A stretch of DNA of 64,000 bases from Adhaeribacter soli (GCF_008727925.1 NZ_VTWT01000009.1:124001-188000), one strand, 5' to 3'. Positions 9,028 to 18,795 are shown, counted from the first letter of the stretch. A program made the numbers and translations. The notes: a model not told the origin generated them from the sequence alone.

Positions 9028-9181
9028 CCGATTAACCGGCATTCCTTGTCCCGGGTAAAGCCTATAAAAAGTCTGGTTCTGTACCATCGTAAATGCAGCC
9101 CTACCGGAAATCAATAGTTAACATGCAGCAGGGTGCCAATTCAGGCACAAGGCATACTAAAATCCAGCCAGGCAAGCCGGA

Positions 9182-10354
9182 TTACCCGCCAATAACTTCT
9201 TTCAACCGGCTCATATGGGTTTCAAAAGAAAAACGTTCCTGAAAATCCATTAACAGCATGCCTCGGTCCACGTCAAGTTTTCCCTGGTAAACTTGGGTGA
9301 GTTTACTAACTAATTCTTCCGCATTTAACCGTTTAAACATAAAACCATTTTCATCAGGCCGGATGATCTCCGGAATACCTCCGGCGTCTGAGGCTAAAAC
9401 CAGCGCTTGCTGCATCAGGGCTTCAATTACAATATTGCCAAAACCTTCGTGGATAGATGGTATTACTACCAGATCGGCAACCTTCAGAAAGGAAAGCAGA
9501 AGCGGGTTCTCAATATTTCCGGTTACATGAATAAAGGAAGAAAGCCCCTGATCCACAATGTACTGCCGCACTTCTTCTTCCAGTAACCTGCCCCCGGCAA
9601 AAACCACCCGCACCTGCCCGGGATCTTCGATCTTGTTTTGGGCCAGGAACGTTTTAAAAGCATCTGTAAAGAATTTGTGCCCTTTGGAAGGATGGATCCG
9701 GCCCGGCACCACGATCAGGTAATTGCTTTTTATTTCATTATCCCGCAAATACTGCACAGCCAGATCGGCAGAGGTTGGATTGAACGGAACACTGTTATGA
9801 ATGATGACCGGGTTTACGGCCGGAATAAATTCATTTATATCCTGAAAACAGGCTTTGGAAATAAAGATATTGGTATCGTCGGTTCGCTTGCTCAGCAGCA
9901 GGTTCAGTTTATAAAAAACTTTCTTTCCCAAAGTGTTTACCGGGTTGGCCTGGTACTGAAGCGAATGGTGATAATTGATCAGCCTGAACTTTAGGCCTAA
10001 AAGCGGCGCAATAAGCTTGGTAACCCGGAGTATGAAATGCGCCAGGGGCAAATTAGCAATAGCCACCTGTACGCCCTTCCTCTTTAGAAATGAGGCTACC
10101 TGATACCCAAAAAGTTCGGATTTTAAAATAACCTTGAATGAGGGCGTATTATCCGGCTGATCGAGGATCAGGACATTCTCTTTACCAAGTCCGAACTTTT
10201 CCAGCAGGGAATTATCGATCACATTCGACAGCACTGCCAGGCTAACATCATAGCCATCGGCCTTTAAGGCATGCACCTGGGTGACAGCCTGCAACTCTGC
10301 TCCACCCAAAGTTAAAGATGGCAGTACAAAACAAACAGAAGGTTTCCTTTCCAA
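9182..10354 (-). CDS. Glycosyltransferase, family 4
   Basis: A 390-residue GT-B enzyme of the GT4 family. The N-terminal GGAELQ motif (residues about 17-22) is the acceptor-domain glycine loop. The C-terminal domain has VPGRIHPSKGH near residue 215 and SIHEGFGNIVIEALMQ near residues 305-320, which holds the E-x7-E donor site. It is soluble and should work on a lipid-linked intermediate at the inner membrane. The next gene downstream, asnB, begins 213 bases away with its own promoter, so this gene probably ends a transcript. Sugar specificity is unknown. Confidence 0.88.
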   Translation of the reverse strand: MERKPSVCFVLPSLTLGGAELQAVTQVHALKADGYDVSLAVLSNVIDNSLLEKFGLGKENVLILDQPDNTPSFKVILKSELFGYQVASFLKRKGVQVAIANLPLAHFILRVTKLIAPLLGLKFRLINYHHSLQYQANPVNTLGKKVFYKLNLLLSKRTDDTNIFISKACFQDINEFIPAVNPVIIHNSVPFNPTSADLAVQYLRDNEIKSNYLIVVPGRIHPSKGHKFFTDAFKTFLAQNKIEDPGQVRVVFAGGRLLEEEVRQYIVDQGLSSFIHVTGNIENPLLLSFLKVADLVVIPSIHEGFGNIVIEALMQQALVLASDAGGIPEIIRPDENGFMFKRLNAEELVSKLTQVYQGKLDVDRGMLLMDFQERFSFETHMSRLKEVIGG

Positions 10355-10398
10355 TTTTTTACGGTTAAATTCTTGCCAGCCTTACCTGTACTTACTTA

Positions 10399-11295
10399 TT
10401 ACTTATTCAAGTCCAGGAGAGCTGTTTTCCGGGCCTGTTGTTCAGATAGAGCCCGTAATCCATCATGAGAAAAGAACTCAGCTCCGGCATCGGTTACCAG
10501 ATGCCGGATACACTTTAAGGTATTCTTAAGGTCCAGGTCGTAGTCGTGGGAATTTATTACTCCTACGTTCAGCCCATTTTCATTTTCCGGAGAAAATAAA
10601 TTCTTCAGGTTCCGGTCGAAATCTTCTACATAAGGCGTGGCATGTGCCCCAATAAAATTCTGGATACAAAGCATTTTGCCTTTGCCACTTTCCAGGTAAA
10701 ACGATTCGCCGATCCGGACCTGGTTTTCTGACATGATCTGGTCCGAAAATAAATTAAAGAAGTAAGGCGCCCGGGAAAAAGTATAATCGAACCGGAAGCC
10801 GTTAGTAATAAGCATATCTGCCAGAAAAGCATTCATGAACCACCAGCCGCCGGAATAAATGCCGTTATGATCTATATTATGCTTCCGGAACCAGTTAAGA
10901 TCGGCCTCTACCTGTTCTATGAGTGGCTTTAACTGGAAGCTGTTGCAATGGATGGCAAACTCGGCCTTTGGCGTTTTGCTGTTATAGAAATGCCCGTGAT
11001 AACCAAGGGTAGCAACTTTTTCAATATCCCGTAACCGGCTCACGAAATTACTCTCCGAAAAGCCTGCTTCCTTTAAGGATTGGGCCAGTAAATAATTGGT
11101 AGGCGGAATTATAGCACAAATAGCCCGTGCCCCGGTTATCTCATAATAAGTACTGCAAAACTCAAGTAGCCAGGAGAAATAAGTATCGTCATAGATCTGC
11201 TCGGTATGAAAGATATAACCCAGCTTTAATTTATAAGGCTTTAAGGAATCTTTGGGATAGAAGCTGTATATACTCTTTTTAATCAGGTTCTTCAT
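10399..11295 (-). CDS. Deacetylase-like (beta/alpha)7 barrel protein of unknown specificity
   Basis: A 298-residue soluble protein without a clear named family. Three motifs suggest the polysaccharide deacetylase/glycoside hydrolase superfamily: LGYHGHFYN near residue 95, YSGGWWFMN near residue 150 and INSHDYDLD near residue 250, with His and Asp in positions suited to metal binding. The canonical NodB FDDG and HxxxH blocks are absent. It lies between a GT4 gene and a GNAT acetyltransferase gene (5-base gap), and the pair may act together on acetylation of one sugar. The fold assignment is inference; a catalytic role is not proven by visible residues. Confidence 0.5.
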   Translation of the reverse strand: MKNLIKKSIYSFYPKDSLKPYKLKLGYIFHTEQIYDDTYFSWLLEFCSTYYEITGARAICAIIPPTNYLLAQSLKEAGFSESNFVSRLRDIEKVATLGYHGHFYNSKTPKAEFAIHCNSFQLKPLIEQVEADLNWFRKHNIDHNGIYSGGWWFMNAFLADMLITNGFRFDYTFSRAPYFFNLFSDQIMSENQVRIGESFYLESGKGKMLCIQNFIGAHATPYVEDFDRNLKNLFSPENENGLNVGVINSHDYDLDLKNTLKCIRHLVTDAGAEFFSHDGLRALSEQQARKTALLDLNK

Positions 11296-11300
11296 AAAAA

Positions 11301-12197
11301 TTAAAAAACGTCCTTAATGCCAATAAAAAAATTAAAGTTTGCGTTTGTGGTATCCATGGCCAGATCATAGATCACCAGGGCTTCGGTATTAGCCGCTGGC
11401 CGTACATGCAGGAAATTATGAAGGTAAGTATTGGTTTTATTTGCCACGATCTGGAAATAATCAATTTTTTCTTTTGCTGCTATTTCCTTAAACAGGATGT
11501 GCAATAAATGCGGCTTATTAACCACCATACCGCCAACGGCCAGGTACTTCAATTTTAACCCGAACTTTTCCTTATGCTTAATTTTTCCCCAAAGAATATT
11601 ATTGTAGCGATCGTGTATTCTGACTTCCTCCCCGAACTCACCTAACTTCAGCTCCATCACTTCCGCTTCATTGGGCAGGAAGGCATCCTTCACCTTAACA
11701 CCTGCCCCTTGCGTTAACTTCTTCAGATAATGATCAATAAAGAATTTTCCCCCGAAGGCTGCCGGGATCTCTACCTTTACCATCTCGATCTTTCTGAAGC
11801 CTAATTTATTGATAAGGATAGGCTGTGACTGGCTGTTGCCTGCTCCCCAGATAAAAGCACTGCCCCGGTCTAATAAAATGCGTTTAGCTTCATCATAAAG
11901 GAGGGAGAAAAGCCCTTTCTTCCGGTACTGAGGCGAGGTGCCGGCCCAACAGCTCTGATGAGCATATACGGTTTTATTATTAAACTGAAATTCGAAGGCC
12001 ATGAAACAGTTAAAAGCAACTAACCTTTCATTGTGGAAGGCGCCCAGGTACAACGTTTTCCCGTTCCGCGTATAAGTGTTTCTGATGATCTTACTTAGAT
12101 CAATATCCTTCCCAAATGCCTCTTCCAGAAACGATATTATATTATTGTTTATATCCTTTTCGTGAATATCAAGCTCTCTGACAATATACTCTGGCAT
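11301..12197 (-). CDS. GNAT family N-acetyltransferase
   Basis: A 298-residue protein whose first half is a GNAT domain. Motif A is SCWAGTSPQYRKKGLFSLLYDEA near residues 84-106, the acetyl-CoA pyrophosphate loop with the expected Q/RxxGxF pattern. Motif B follows with FIWGAGNSQSQPILINKLGFRKIE near residues 118-141. The C-terminal half (about 150 residues) has no recognised domain and may bind acceptor. It is followed after 5 bases by the deacetylase-like gene and preceded by a 173-base gap. By context it probably N-acetylates an amino sugar of the glycan or its precursor. Confidence 0.75.
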   Translation of the reverse strand: MPEYIVRELDIHEKDINNNIISFLEEAFGKDIDLSKIIRNTYTRNGKTLYLGAFHNERLVAFNCFMAFEFQFNNKTVYAHQSCWAGTSPQYRKKGLFSLLYDEAKRILLDRGSAFIWGAGNSQSQPILINKLGFRKIEMVKVEIPAAFGGKFFIDHYLKKLTQGAGVKVKDAFLPNEAEVMELKLGEFGEEVRIHDRYNNILWGKIKHKEKFGLKLKYLAVGGMVVNKPHLLHILFKEIAAKEKIDYFQIVANKTNTYLHNFLHVRPAANTEALVIYDLAMDTTNANFNFFIGIKDVF

Positions 12198-12370
12198 AAA
12201 ACCTTGTTTATTTTTATTCCTGAATTCTTAACGGCTTCAATTAATTTTATTCCCAACGGCCTGTATCATCGGCGCTAATTGATCTGGCTAGGTACTACTT
12301 TTTATGGAAAAAGCCTACCGTTTAAAATAAATGTTTAACTCGCTAACCACCATCCAGCACCTTTTTAGTC

Positions 12371-13672
12371 TTAAGCCCGCTTTAGCTTGTTTACAAACCC
12401 ATCGTATACCAGCCTGAACGAGAGCCATGGCAGATCAACCAGTTTATTGGTATAATAACTAACCAACACAAGCGAAATAAGATAAGAAATGCAGGTAGCG
12501 TACGCGGCACCTATTACTCCGAATTCCGTTATCAGGAAGTAATTTAATATTAAATTGATAATAATATTTACAATGGAAATATAGGCCATGTACTGGCTTT
12601 TCCTGTAGAATTGAATAAATACCGCAAATATCTGGAAGACGCCCCAGAATACGTGGCTAAGGCATATCCACGAAATATAGGGAATTGAATCGCGGTATTT
12701 TTCGTCGATAAAATTACCGAAAAGAAAAGGGCTTGCCACAGATACCGCCACAAAGGCAAAAAGCAGTAAGCCCATAAAAGCATAGCTTAACTGCAGGATC
12801 TCCAACTTCCTTTTTTCATTTAACTCGTTCAGCCTTTCGTATACAAATGGGGTATGAACCTTTTGAAAAACATTGATAAAAATAAGGATGATACCGGCAA
12901 TCTGATAGGCCATATTGTAATACCCAACATCGCCAATGCCCACAATATTGGCAATAAAGATCCTGTCGGAATAACCGCTGGTGAACTTACCTACCGTATA
13001 GATAATTAAGGGTGCCCCATATAAGAGACCGGCTTTATAATATTTTAATTTAATATCGAATGTAAACAGGTTTTGCCGGTAGAAATAGATGGCGGAAACA
13101 AGAAAGAAAACCGCGGTTGCGATCAGCCAGGCGTAGATCCTGCCATGCCAGCCCATATCAAATTTTACGATGAGCAAAATGGTGAGCAGGATCTCCAGCA
13201 AGGTGCGGGTAATATTAAATATAAAATAAAGGTTTGCCTGTTTCCGGATAACCAGGTAAGCAAAGAAACTCTCTATATAAATAGTAAAGATGGCAAGGAG
13301 CGGAATGGTCCAGGTCATATAGGTAGATCCTTCGGGAATTTCCATCAGCTTCCCGAGTGGTTCGTGAAACAGTATTGAAAGGATGAAAAAAAGAAAAAAA
13401 GGAATTACCGGTATGAGCTGCACCGAAGAAAAAAGAGAAGCATACTCTTTTTTGTCAGGCATTTTGTAGTACTCTACCGAGAGGTAACCCGAAGCTACGA
13501 TCCCGATCAGGGGGATCAGGATCAATACATAGGAGTTAATAATGGCCTGAACCCCATAATCTATGGGAGTTAAATACCTGGACAAAATAGGTAAGACCAA
13601 AAAATTGGCTCCCGTTCCAAAAAAACCTGCTATGGTATAAACGGAAAAGGATTTTAATAATTTAAGATTCAT
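12371..13672 (-). CDS. Oligosaccharide flippase (Wzx/MATE-like), copy 1
   Basis: A 433-residue membrane protein with about twelve segments, a typical length for Wzx. The N-terminus (KSFSVYTIAGFFGTGANFLVLPILSRYLTP) is characteristic of the polysaccharide synthesis flippase family. It would move undecaprenyl-diphosphate-linked repeat units across the inner membrane. Its start overlaps the last base of the upstream polysialyltransferase-like gene, so they are coupled. A second flippase lies at 23647-25071, which suggests either two glycans or two repeat-unit types. No Wzy polymerase is recognised next to either. Confidence 0.88.
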   Translation of the reverse strand: MNLKLLKSFSVYTIAGFFGTGANFLVLPILSRYLTPIDYGVQAIINSYVLILIPLIGIVASGYLSVEYYKMPDKKEYASLFSSVQLIPVIPFFLFFILSILFHEPLGKLMEIPEGSTYMTWTIPLLAIFTIYIESFFAYLVIRKQANLYFIFNITRTLLEILLTILLIVKFDMGWHGRIYAWLIATAVFFLVSAIYFYRQNLFTFDIKLKYYKAGLLYGAPLIIYTVGKFTSGYSDRIFIANIVGIGDVGYYNMAYQIAGIILIFINVFQKVHTPFVYERLNELNEKRKLEILQLSYAFMGLLLFAFVAVSVASPFLFGNFIDEKYRDSIPYISWICLSHVFWGVFQIFAVFIQFYRKSQYMAYISIVNIIINLILNYFLITEFGVIGAAYATCISYLISLVLVSYYTNKLVDLPWLSFRLVYDGFVNKLKRA

Positions 13673-14964
13673 TAATTGACCAGTAAGAAATTCTGAAGCC
13701 TTTGGCCTGACTGCCCGTCGAATTTATACATCCATTTATTAATAAAGGACTCCTTATTTTTTTGTTGTTCAATTTTATAAAGGTGCAGATCCTTTATTGC
13801 CTGCCTGAACTCTTCCACTTTCAACAACGGATGGCCTACCCCACTCTCAACCAGATGCTCAGACAAATATCCTTTCCCGGGGTCCAGTTCCGGATGCGTC
13901 TCAAAGGTAAATAAAACTGTGCCCGGAATAGCTGCCAGGGGCAATAAAAGTGTTGAATAGAAACCTAAAACCAAAGAGATGGCAGAAATGTTCTCCTCCA
14001 GGGTTTCCTGATCTATCAGTTCCACCTGAGAATTTCCTGCAATCACCTTTTTCCAGCAGTTCTGATCTTTAAGGCCTGACGGATGGGATTTTATCAGCAA
14101 CCGATAACCTTCCCCGGTGCAGGCTTTTACCAGTTCAGCTATAAATTGCACTTTATTTTCCTCGGTCCACCCGAACAACCCTTTTGTAACGTGCGGATGA
14201 TCGACAAACAGGGCAATTTTTTCCTTACCTGGTCCAGGGTTGGCTTTCCGAAGCGCTTTATGGAACTTATCGAAATAGGGAATCCCAATAAACTGCACCT
14301 GGTGGGAGGCCGCTAATACATCAAGCTGTTTGTAGCTGTCAAAAACAGCTGGGCTAAAAGATATATAAATATCGGCCCGGCGGAGATCCGAATCTATTAA
14401 CCGGATTGTATCTAAGGTAGAACGTCTGCTTCTAACCCAGTAGTATTTCAATAAAAACTCGGCGATCCGGGTTTCCGATTTTACCGCGGTGCGGAAGTAG
14501 AAAAGAAAGGTACTGATATTTACTAATTTCCTGAAAATGCTGCTTACCCGGTTTAAGCTCATTTTAGAAAAAGAGAATTTTCCATTTACGGATTTTTCCT
14601 TCCTGCCAACATGAATAAGCTCTGCTATGTTTGAATTCCGGAACCCGTGTTCCAGGATGTAGGTGGAAACCCCTTTGGCTTTGCAGGCAACATTCAACGC
14701 TACATGATTATAGCTTTCAATAAAGAAGTAAACAACTTTAGAGGGCTTAAGCTGCTCCAGCAGGTCGTAGGCATCGGTAAAATCTTTCCAGAAAACGTTT
14801 TGCCCATATTCTTTGAATTTAAAGGAAGTTACTTCAGCTTCGGAGGCAAATTCGATGAAATAAAAATTGAAGCTATCTTTCAGATCATCAAACATACTCA
14901 GGAAATCGTTACGATTATAATCTCCTACTATTAATAATGTTTGTTTGGTACTATTCTCTTTCAT
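13672..14964 (-). CDS. Polysialyltransferase-like glycosyltransferase (tentative)
   Basis: A 430-residue soluble protein, probably GT-B. The N-terminal half has ILEHGFRNS near residue 112, like capsule polymer transferases. The C-terminal half contains LFVDHPHVTKGLFGWTEE near residues 252-269, then IKSHPSG near residue 295, an HP motif used by bacterial sialyl- and polysialyltransferases to bind CMP-sugar. Downstream, VLGFYSTLLLPLA near residue 333 contains the conserved Ser of the same families. It lies 1.5 kb from the neuC-neuB-neuA set, which would provide a CMP-nonulosonate donor. The family call is made from motifs only; it might be another capsule-type transferase. Confidence 0.5.
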   Translation of the reverse strand: MKENSTKQTLLIVGDYNRNDFLSMFDDLKDSFNFYFIEFASEAEVTSFKFKEYGQNVFWKDFTDAYDLLEQLKPSKVVYFFIESYNHVALNVACKAKGVSTYILEHGFRNSNIAELIHVGRKEKSVNGKFSFSKMSLNRVSSIFRKLVNISTFLFYFRTAVKSETRIAEFLLKYYWVRSRRSTLDTIRLIDSDLRRADIYISFSPAVFDSYKQLDVLAASHQVQFIGIPYFDKFHKALRKANPGPGKEKIALFVDHPHVTKGLFGWTEENKVQFIAELVKACTGEGYRLLIKSHPSGLKDQNCWKKVIAGNSQVELIDQETLEENISAISLVLGFYSTLLLPLAAIPGTVLFTFETHPELDPGKGYLSEHLVESGVGHPLLKVEEFRQAIKDLHLYKIEQQKNKESFINKWMYKFDGQSGQRLQNFLLVN

Positions 14965-15370
14965 TCAACCTTTGGGTACTTACTACTTTACTTGGGCGGC
15001 TTTCGCTTTATGAACTTTCCTCTCCCCTGCTTCCACAGCCTTATTAAAAATTTGCAAAGCGTTAACCTATTCAGGCCGGTCTTGCTTTATCAGGTTTCGG
15101 GATCTGGTTTCCGGGCTGGTAAGGAGGATTTACTAATACCGGCAAAACATGAAAAGCCCTTACCGGGCTGTTGAGCAGACTACTGATCTTATTTATTCCG
15201 ATATTGCTGTAATCTCAAACAACTTTATCCGGCAGCGTCTGGAAAATATAACTCACTTACAGGATCCTCTCCTACAGGCAATTGCTTTAAACGACAACAT
15301 TCCGCATTTTACAGATCTGCCAGCTAAGGCGGTGGATCTATAAAACGCGGAATAAATCATTTCTGTATGC
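14965..15370. other. 406-base intergenic region, no gene recognised
   Basis: This stretch separates two minus-strand glycan genes. It contains a possible plus-strand reading frame of 64 codons at 15149-15343, but with no plausible ribosome site, no recognisable motif and the opposite orientation to its neighbours. No promoter consensus, terminator or repeat was found. Confidence 0.4.
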
Positions 15371-16165
15371 TTAGGCCGGTATTTTTGGGGTGCCGGTCAG
15401 GGCAACTTCCTCTTTAAAAAAATCGGAGCCAAGCAGGTTATACTTCCCCAGGCGTTCCTCTACTAATTCAAACGTGGTAATATCGCCCCGCTTATCCCAG
15501 CAGAATTCGTATTCCCGCTTAAAATTATTTTTCAAGAAACGGGCGTTATTGGTGCGCCCATCCAGCAGAATAAATGTACCAGGCAGGAAAGTCGGTTCCA
15601 TCAGCAACAGATCGGCTGCCATTACGGTTCTTTCTTCGCAATTAAAGGTAAGGCCGTTTATACTACCTTCCACGGTTTTAGGATCCGGACCATCGAGATA
15701 GATGAAATCGGCTACAATGTCCGGAAGGCTCTCGTAAAAATGGCACAATTGCCCGTTGTGAGTACCAATTTTCACTTTACTGAAATGAAAGTTAACGAAT
15801 TCTTTCAGGTCTTCATGCATCCGGTTTTCGGCAGTGTTAAGCCATAATTCCGAAGAGTCTACCGAGAAGCATTGGAACATAAAGCGGTTGCGGATCTTCG
15901 GTTTATTTTCCAGGGTTTCCCAGTCCAGCTTGTTCTTCTTTAAAGCATCGGCAATTACAATAGTTGAAAATCCTACCCCAAATTCCAGTACGGTAAAGGA
16001 TTTCCGGCTCCTGATCAGTTGGTGGATCCGGGCCAGGTCATCTACATTTGGGGGAATCACCTTCTGCACTTCGCCATTTACCACGGCGGTTTCATCTGCG
16101 TTTAAATTTATATATTTACCTAAGCCTTCGTTAACAAGATATTCAAGGGAGCGGGAATGATCCAT
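15371..16165 (-). CDS. Class I methyltransferase-fold protein, function unknown
   Basis: A 264-residue soluble protein. VLEFGVGFSTIVIADAL near residues 59-75 is a glycine motif I of the Rossmann-like SAM-dependent methyltransferase fold. IYLDGPDPKTVEG near residues 153-165 would be the motif IV region that follows the fourth strand. Between these there is VDSSELWLN, a possible motif II acidic position. It is isolated by gaps of about 400 and 330 bases but lies between the polysialyltransferase-like gene and neuC. It may methylate the glycan or act as a non-catalytic homologue. No family name is claimed. Confidence 0.55.
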   Translation of the reverse strand: MDHSRSLEYLVNEGLGKYINLNADETAVVNGEVQKVIPPNVDDLARIHQLIRSRKSFTVLEFGVGFSTIVIADALKKNKLDWETLENKPKIRNRFMFQCFSVDSSELWLNTAENRMHEDLKEFVNFHFSKVKIGTHNGQLCHFYESLPDIVADFIYLDGPDPKTVEGSINGLTFNCEERTVMAADLLLMEPTFLPGTFILLDGRTNNARFLKNNFKREYEFCWDKRGDITTFELVEERLGKYNLLGSDFFKEEVALTGTPKIPA

Positions 16166-16495
16166 AAGTTTGTTAAAATTTAGTACAGTTATTTTAAGAT
16201 GTTATTTTTCCATTAATAAATTCAGAAATCTCCCTGGCGGGAGCAATCTGTTAAGTCAAATCTCCATTATTATTACAAAATAATGAATTCTCCAGAATTA
16301 TGTGCTGACCAGCTGGTAAAAATATTGTAAACTTTCCACGTTATTTTTCCGCCTCTGTTATTTGTCAGCCCAGGCGTATTTCCTGCCTGTATGCGTTGCT
16401 ATTCTCAAAGGGCTTCCAGGCAAAATTTCCCGGATTAATTCTGACTAATTTCCTGCTGACAGGGTTAAGGCCTGCCCCTCTCAACCTGTAAAAGA
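16166..16495. other. 330-base intergenic region, nothing recognised
   Basis: AT-rich sequence between the methyltransferase-fold gene and the end of neuC. It has no open frame of note on either strand, no match to the Bacteroidota promoter and no strong hairpin. It may hold the leader of the downstream minus-strand gene. Confidence 0.35.
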
Positions 16496-17656
16496 TTAGT
16501 ACATGAGCACCTTTTCGATCCCGAGTTTAGCTACTGCCAGAACATCTGCAATACATTTGCCTGCATTGCCATCGCCATAGAGGAAACTGCTTTTAAACTG
16601 GCCCTGCCCCATCTGTTGCCGGACTGCCGCTATAATGGCATCTTTGTCGTAAGGTACATCAAGCACATTTGCTCCCCGGTCACGTCTGTTCTGGCGATTC
16701 CCCAGATTTACTACCGGCACCCCTAAATAAGAACACTCGCGGATGCCAACGCTTGAGTTTCCGATCAGGCAAAGACTATTACTGAGAATGCGAAGAAAGT
16801 CAGTGCCTTTCATATTTTTAAAGAAATGTACCTTATTAGATCTATTCCTTTCCCTGAAAATACGAATAGCGCGTGAAGTACCATCAGAACCGGCATCTAC
16901 GTTTGGCCAGAAAAGCATAGTAGGCATATCCAGTTCCAGTATAGCATTTAAGGTCGCGTTTATTTCTTCCTGCGCATGCTCATGCGAAGTGGTTACCGGA
17001 TGCTGCATGACCACCAGGTATTTACCCGGCTCAATTATAATATCAGCCCCAACCCCTCCGTATTTTTTAATAGGATCGAAATCCAGTACCGGATTTGCTT
17101 TTACTTCAGCAGCCAAATCAATTGACGGGCAACCGGTAACGTATACACTATCCGGATTTTCACCCATTTTTATTACCCTTTCGGCAGCCATTGGGGTGGT
17201 TACCAGATGAATATCAGACAACTTGGTAATGGCATGCCGTACCTTTTCGTCAATATTACCGGTTACTTCCCCGCCTTGAATATGAGCGAGGGGAATATTC
17301 ATATAAGAGGCCGCAATCGCCGTAGAAATGGTTTCGTAACGGTCGGCAATGGTTACCACTACATCCGGCTTCAGATCGTCGAACACGGAGGCTAATTCTG
17401 AAATACCGATCCCGGTTGTTTTAGCCATGGAGATCAGGTTTTCGCCTTCCAGTACCGTATAGATCTTCCGGGTAATTTCAAGACCGTCTTCTTCTATATA
17501 TTTTACAACGCTGCCATACCGGTCGAGCAAAGCGGAGGCAGCTACTACCAGCTGCAGGTTTAAATCCGGGTGTTCGCGAATAGCAAGTAAAGCGGTTTTA
17601 ACTCTGCTGTAACTAGGGCGGGCGGTAATAACTACACAAACATTTCTTTTTCTCAT
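16496..17656 (-). CDS. neuC: UDP-N-acetylglucosamine 2-epimerase (hydrolysing) NeuC
   Basis: A 386-residue hydrolysing epimerase that converts UDP-GlcNAc to ManNAc and UDP, the first step of sialic acid synthesis. It has the opening ITARPSYSRVK near residues 10-20 and the GGEVTGNIDEKVRHAITKLSD block near residues 127-147, whose conserved His and acidic residues are typical of NeuC and LegG. GNSSVGIRE near residues 301-309 is the UDP-binding loop. It overlaps neuB by four bases (ATGA), so both are translated together. A LegG activity on UDP-diacetamido-bacillosamine is an alternative; no dedicated bacillosamine genes are seen next to it. Confidence 0.88.
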   Translation of the reverse strand: MRKRNVCVVITARPSYSRVKTALLAIREHPDLNLQLVVAASALLDRYGSVVKYIEEDGLEITRKIYTVLEGENLISMAKTTGIGISELASVFDDLKPDVVVTIADRYETISTAIAASYMNIPLAHIQGGEVTGNIDEKVRHAITKLSDIHLVTTPMAAERVIKMGENPDSVYVTGCPSIDLAAEVKANPVLDFDPIKKYGGVGADIIIEPGKYLVVMQHPVTTSHEHAQEEINATLNAILELDMPTMLFWPNVDAGSDGTSRAIRIFRERNRSNKVHFFKNMKGTDFLRILSNSLCLIGNSSVGIRECSYLGVPVVNLGNRQNRRDRGANVLDVPYDKDAIIAAVRQQMGQGQFKSSFLYGDGNAGKCIADVLAVAKLGIEKVLMY

Positions 17657-18666
17657 ACTTCAATATCCTCAGCAGTGAGGAAGGCGTACTTTTCTAAATT
17701 CTTTTTCAGGCGTTTCCCAATTACGGATTTATAATCTGTGGCAGGGAGCCCGTGGTTTGCCGGTTTTTTACTTTCCAGATCTTCTACCGTAAGCACATGG
17801 CCAGCAGGCAAAGCCTTGTTTATAGCAAGCGATTTTTCAAATATCTTTTTTAGTTCGGCGTATTGCTGATTCTGGCTTTTATCGATGGTGCAACTCCGGG
17901 ATTCGGAAATAAACCGCACGCCGCGTACCAGTTCCTTAATTTCTTCGGGGGTAAGCGATGCCACTGTATCTGGCCCGAACATTTTTTTATGGAAAACAGC
18001 ATGCACTTCAACCAGTTCGGCTCCTAAAGTTACCGCTGCCAGCGATGGGAAAATGGTACCGGAATGGTCGGATAAACCAACCCGCAAACCATATTTTTCC
18101 TGCATTTCCGTAATCACGTTCAGCCCAATCTGATCCGGCCGGGTTGGGTAAGCGGTCGTGCACTGCATCAGCGACAATTCGTTGCCAAAGGGTTTCAGAA
18201 AATTCAGGGTACGTTCTATTTCGGCATAGGAACCCATTCCGGAAGAAAGGATAATGGGTTTGCCGGTTCGGGCAATCTTTTCCAGCATTAAGAAGTTGCT
18301 TAACTCGCCGGAGGCTATTTTATACCGTTTTACCTGGAGGCGTTCCAGCAGATCTACGGCTGCCTGAGAAAAAGGAGAACTCATAAATTCCAACCCTACC
18401 CGCTCACAATGTTCCTTTATTCCTGCCCACTGTTCTTCCGAGAACTCCATCCGTTCCCAGTAATCGTACCGCGTGGCATCCTCATACGAGAACTTTACCC
18501 GAAAGGGTTCAAAGATACTGCTCTCTGCTTCGGCAATATGGGTCTGAAATTTTATAACATCTGCGCCGGTTTCGGCCACAGCATCTATATAGGAGTGCAG
18601 AATTCCCAGGCTTCCTTCATGGGCCTGGGCTATCTCCACTATTACTTCTACGGTATTAATCTGCAT
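17653..18666 (-). CDS. neuB: N-acetylneuraminate synthase NeuB
   Basis: A 337-residue sialic acid synthase that condenses phosphoenolpyruvate with ManNAc (or a related hexose) to a nine-carbon acid. The TIM barrel starts with EIAQAHEGSL and ends near residue 255; GLSDHSG near residues 195-201 and KIASGE near residue 115 are conserved family blocks. The last 60 residues (LPAGHVLTVEDLESKKP to the end) are the SAF/antifreeze-like domain that caps the active site. It overlaps neuC by four bases. The partner neuA is divergent across a 129-base spacer. Substrate stereochemistry (Neu versus Leg or Pse) cannot be set from motifs. Confidence 0.9.
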   Translation of the reverse strand: MQINTVEVIVEIAQAHEGSLGILHSYIDAVAETGADVIKFQTHIAEAESSIFEPFRVKFSYEDATRYDYWERMEFSEEQWAGIKEHCERVGLEFMSSPFSQAAVDLLERLQVKRYKIASGELSNFLMLEKIARTGKPIILSSGMGSYAEIERTLNFLKPFGNELSLMQCTTAYPTRPDQIGLNVITEMQEKYGLRVGLSDHSGTIFPSLAAVTLGAELVEVHAVFHKKMFGPDTVASLTPEEIKELVRGVRFISESRSCTIDKSQNQQYAELKKIFEKSLAINKALPAGHVLTVEDLESKKPANHGLPATDYKSVIGKRLKKNLEKYAFLTAEDIEV

Positions 18667-18795
18667 TAAAATTTCTTCCGGGGGGAATCAGCCGGAAGGC
18701 TACACCCACAATATTACTATATATTTGCGTAAAATTAGCTTTAACAGCAATTTTAGTTTTAGGCTAAAAAGGCTATCGGTTTCAGAAATTAGATC

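Noticed and set aside
15149-15343. Plus-strand 64-codon frame in the 406-base gap
   Set aside because: No motif, no nearby ribosome-binding site and the opposite orientation to the surrounding operon; kept only as a note.
18720-18727. TATATTTG before neuA as a full promoter
   Set aside because: It matches the -7 consensus but no TTTG or TTG is found at the required distance upstream, so only a half-site is supported.
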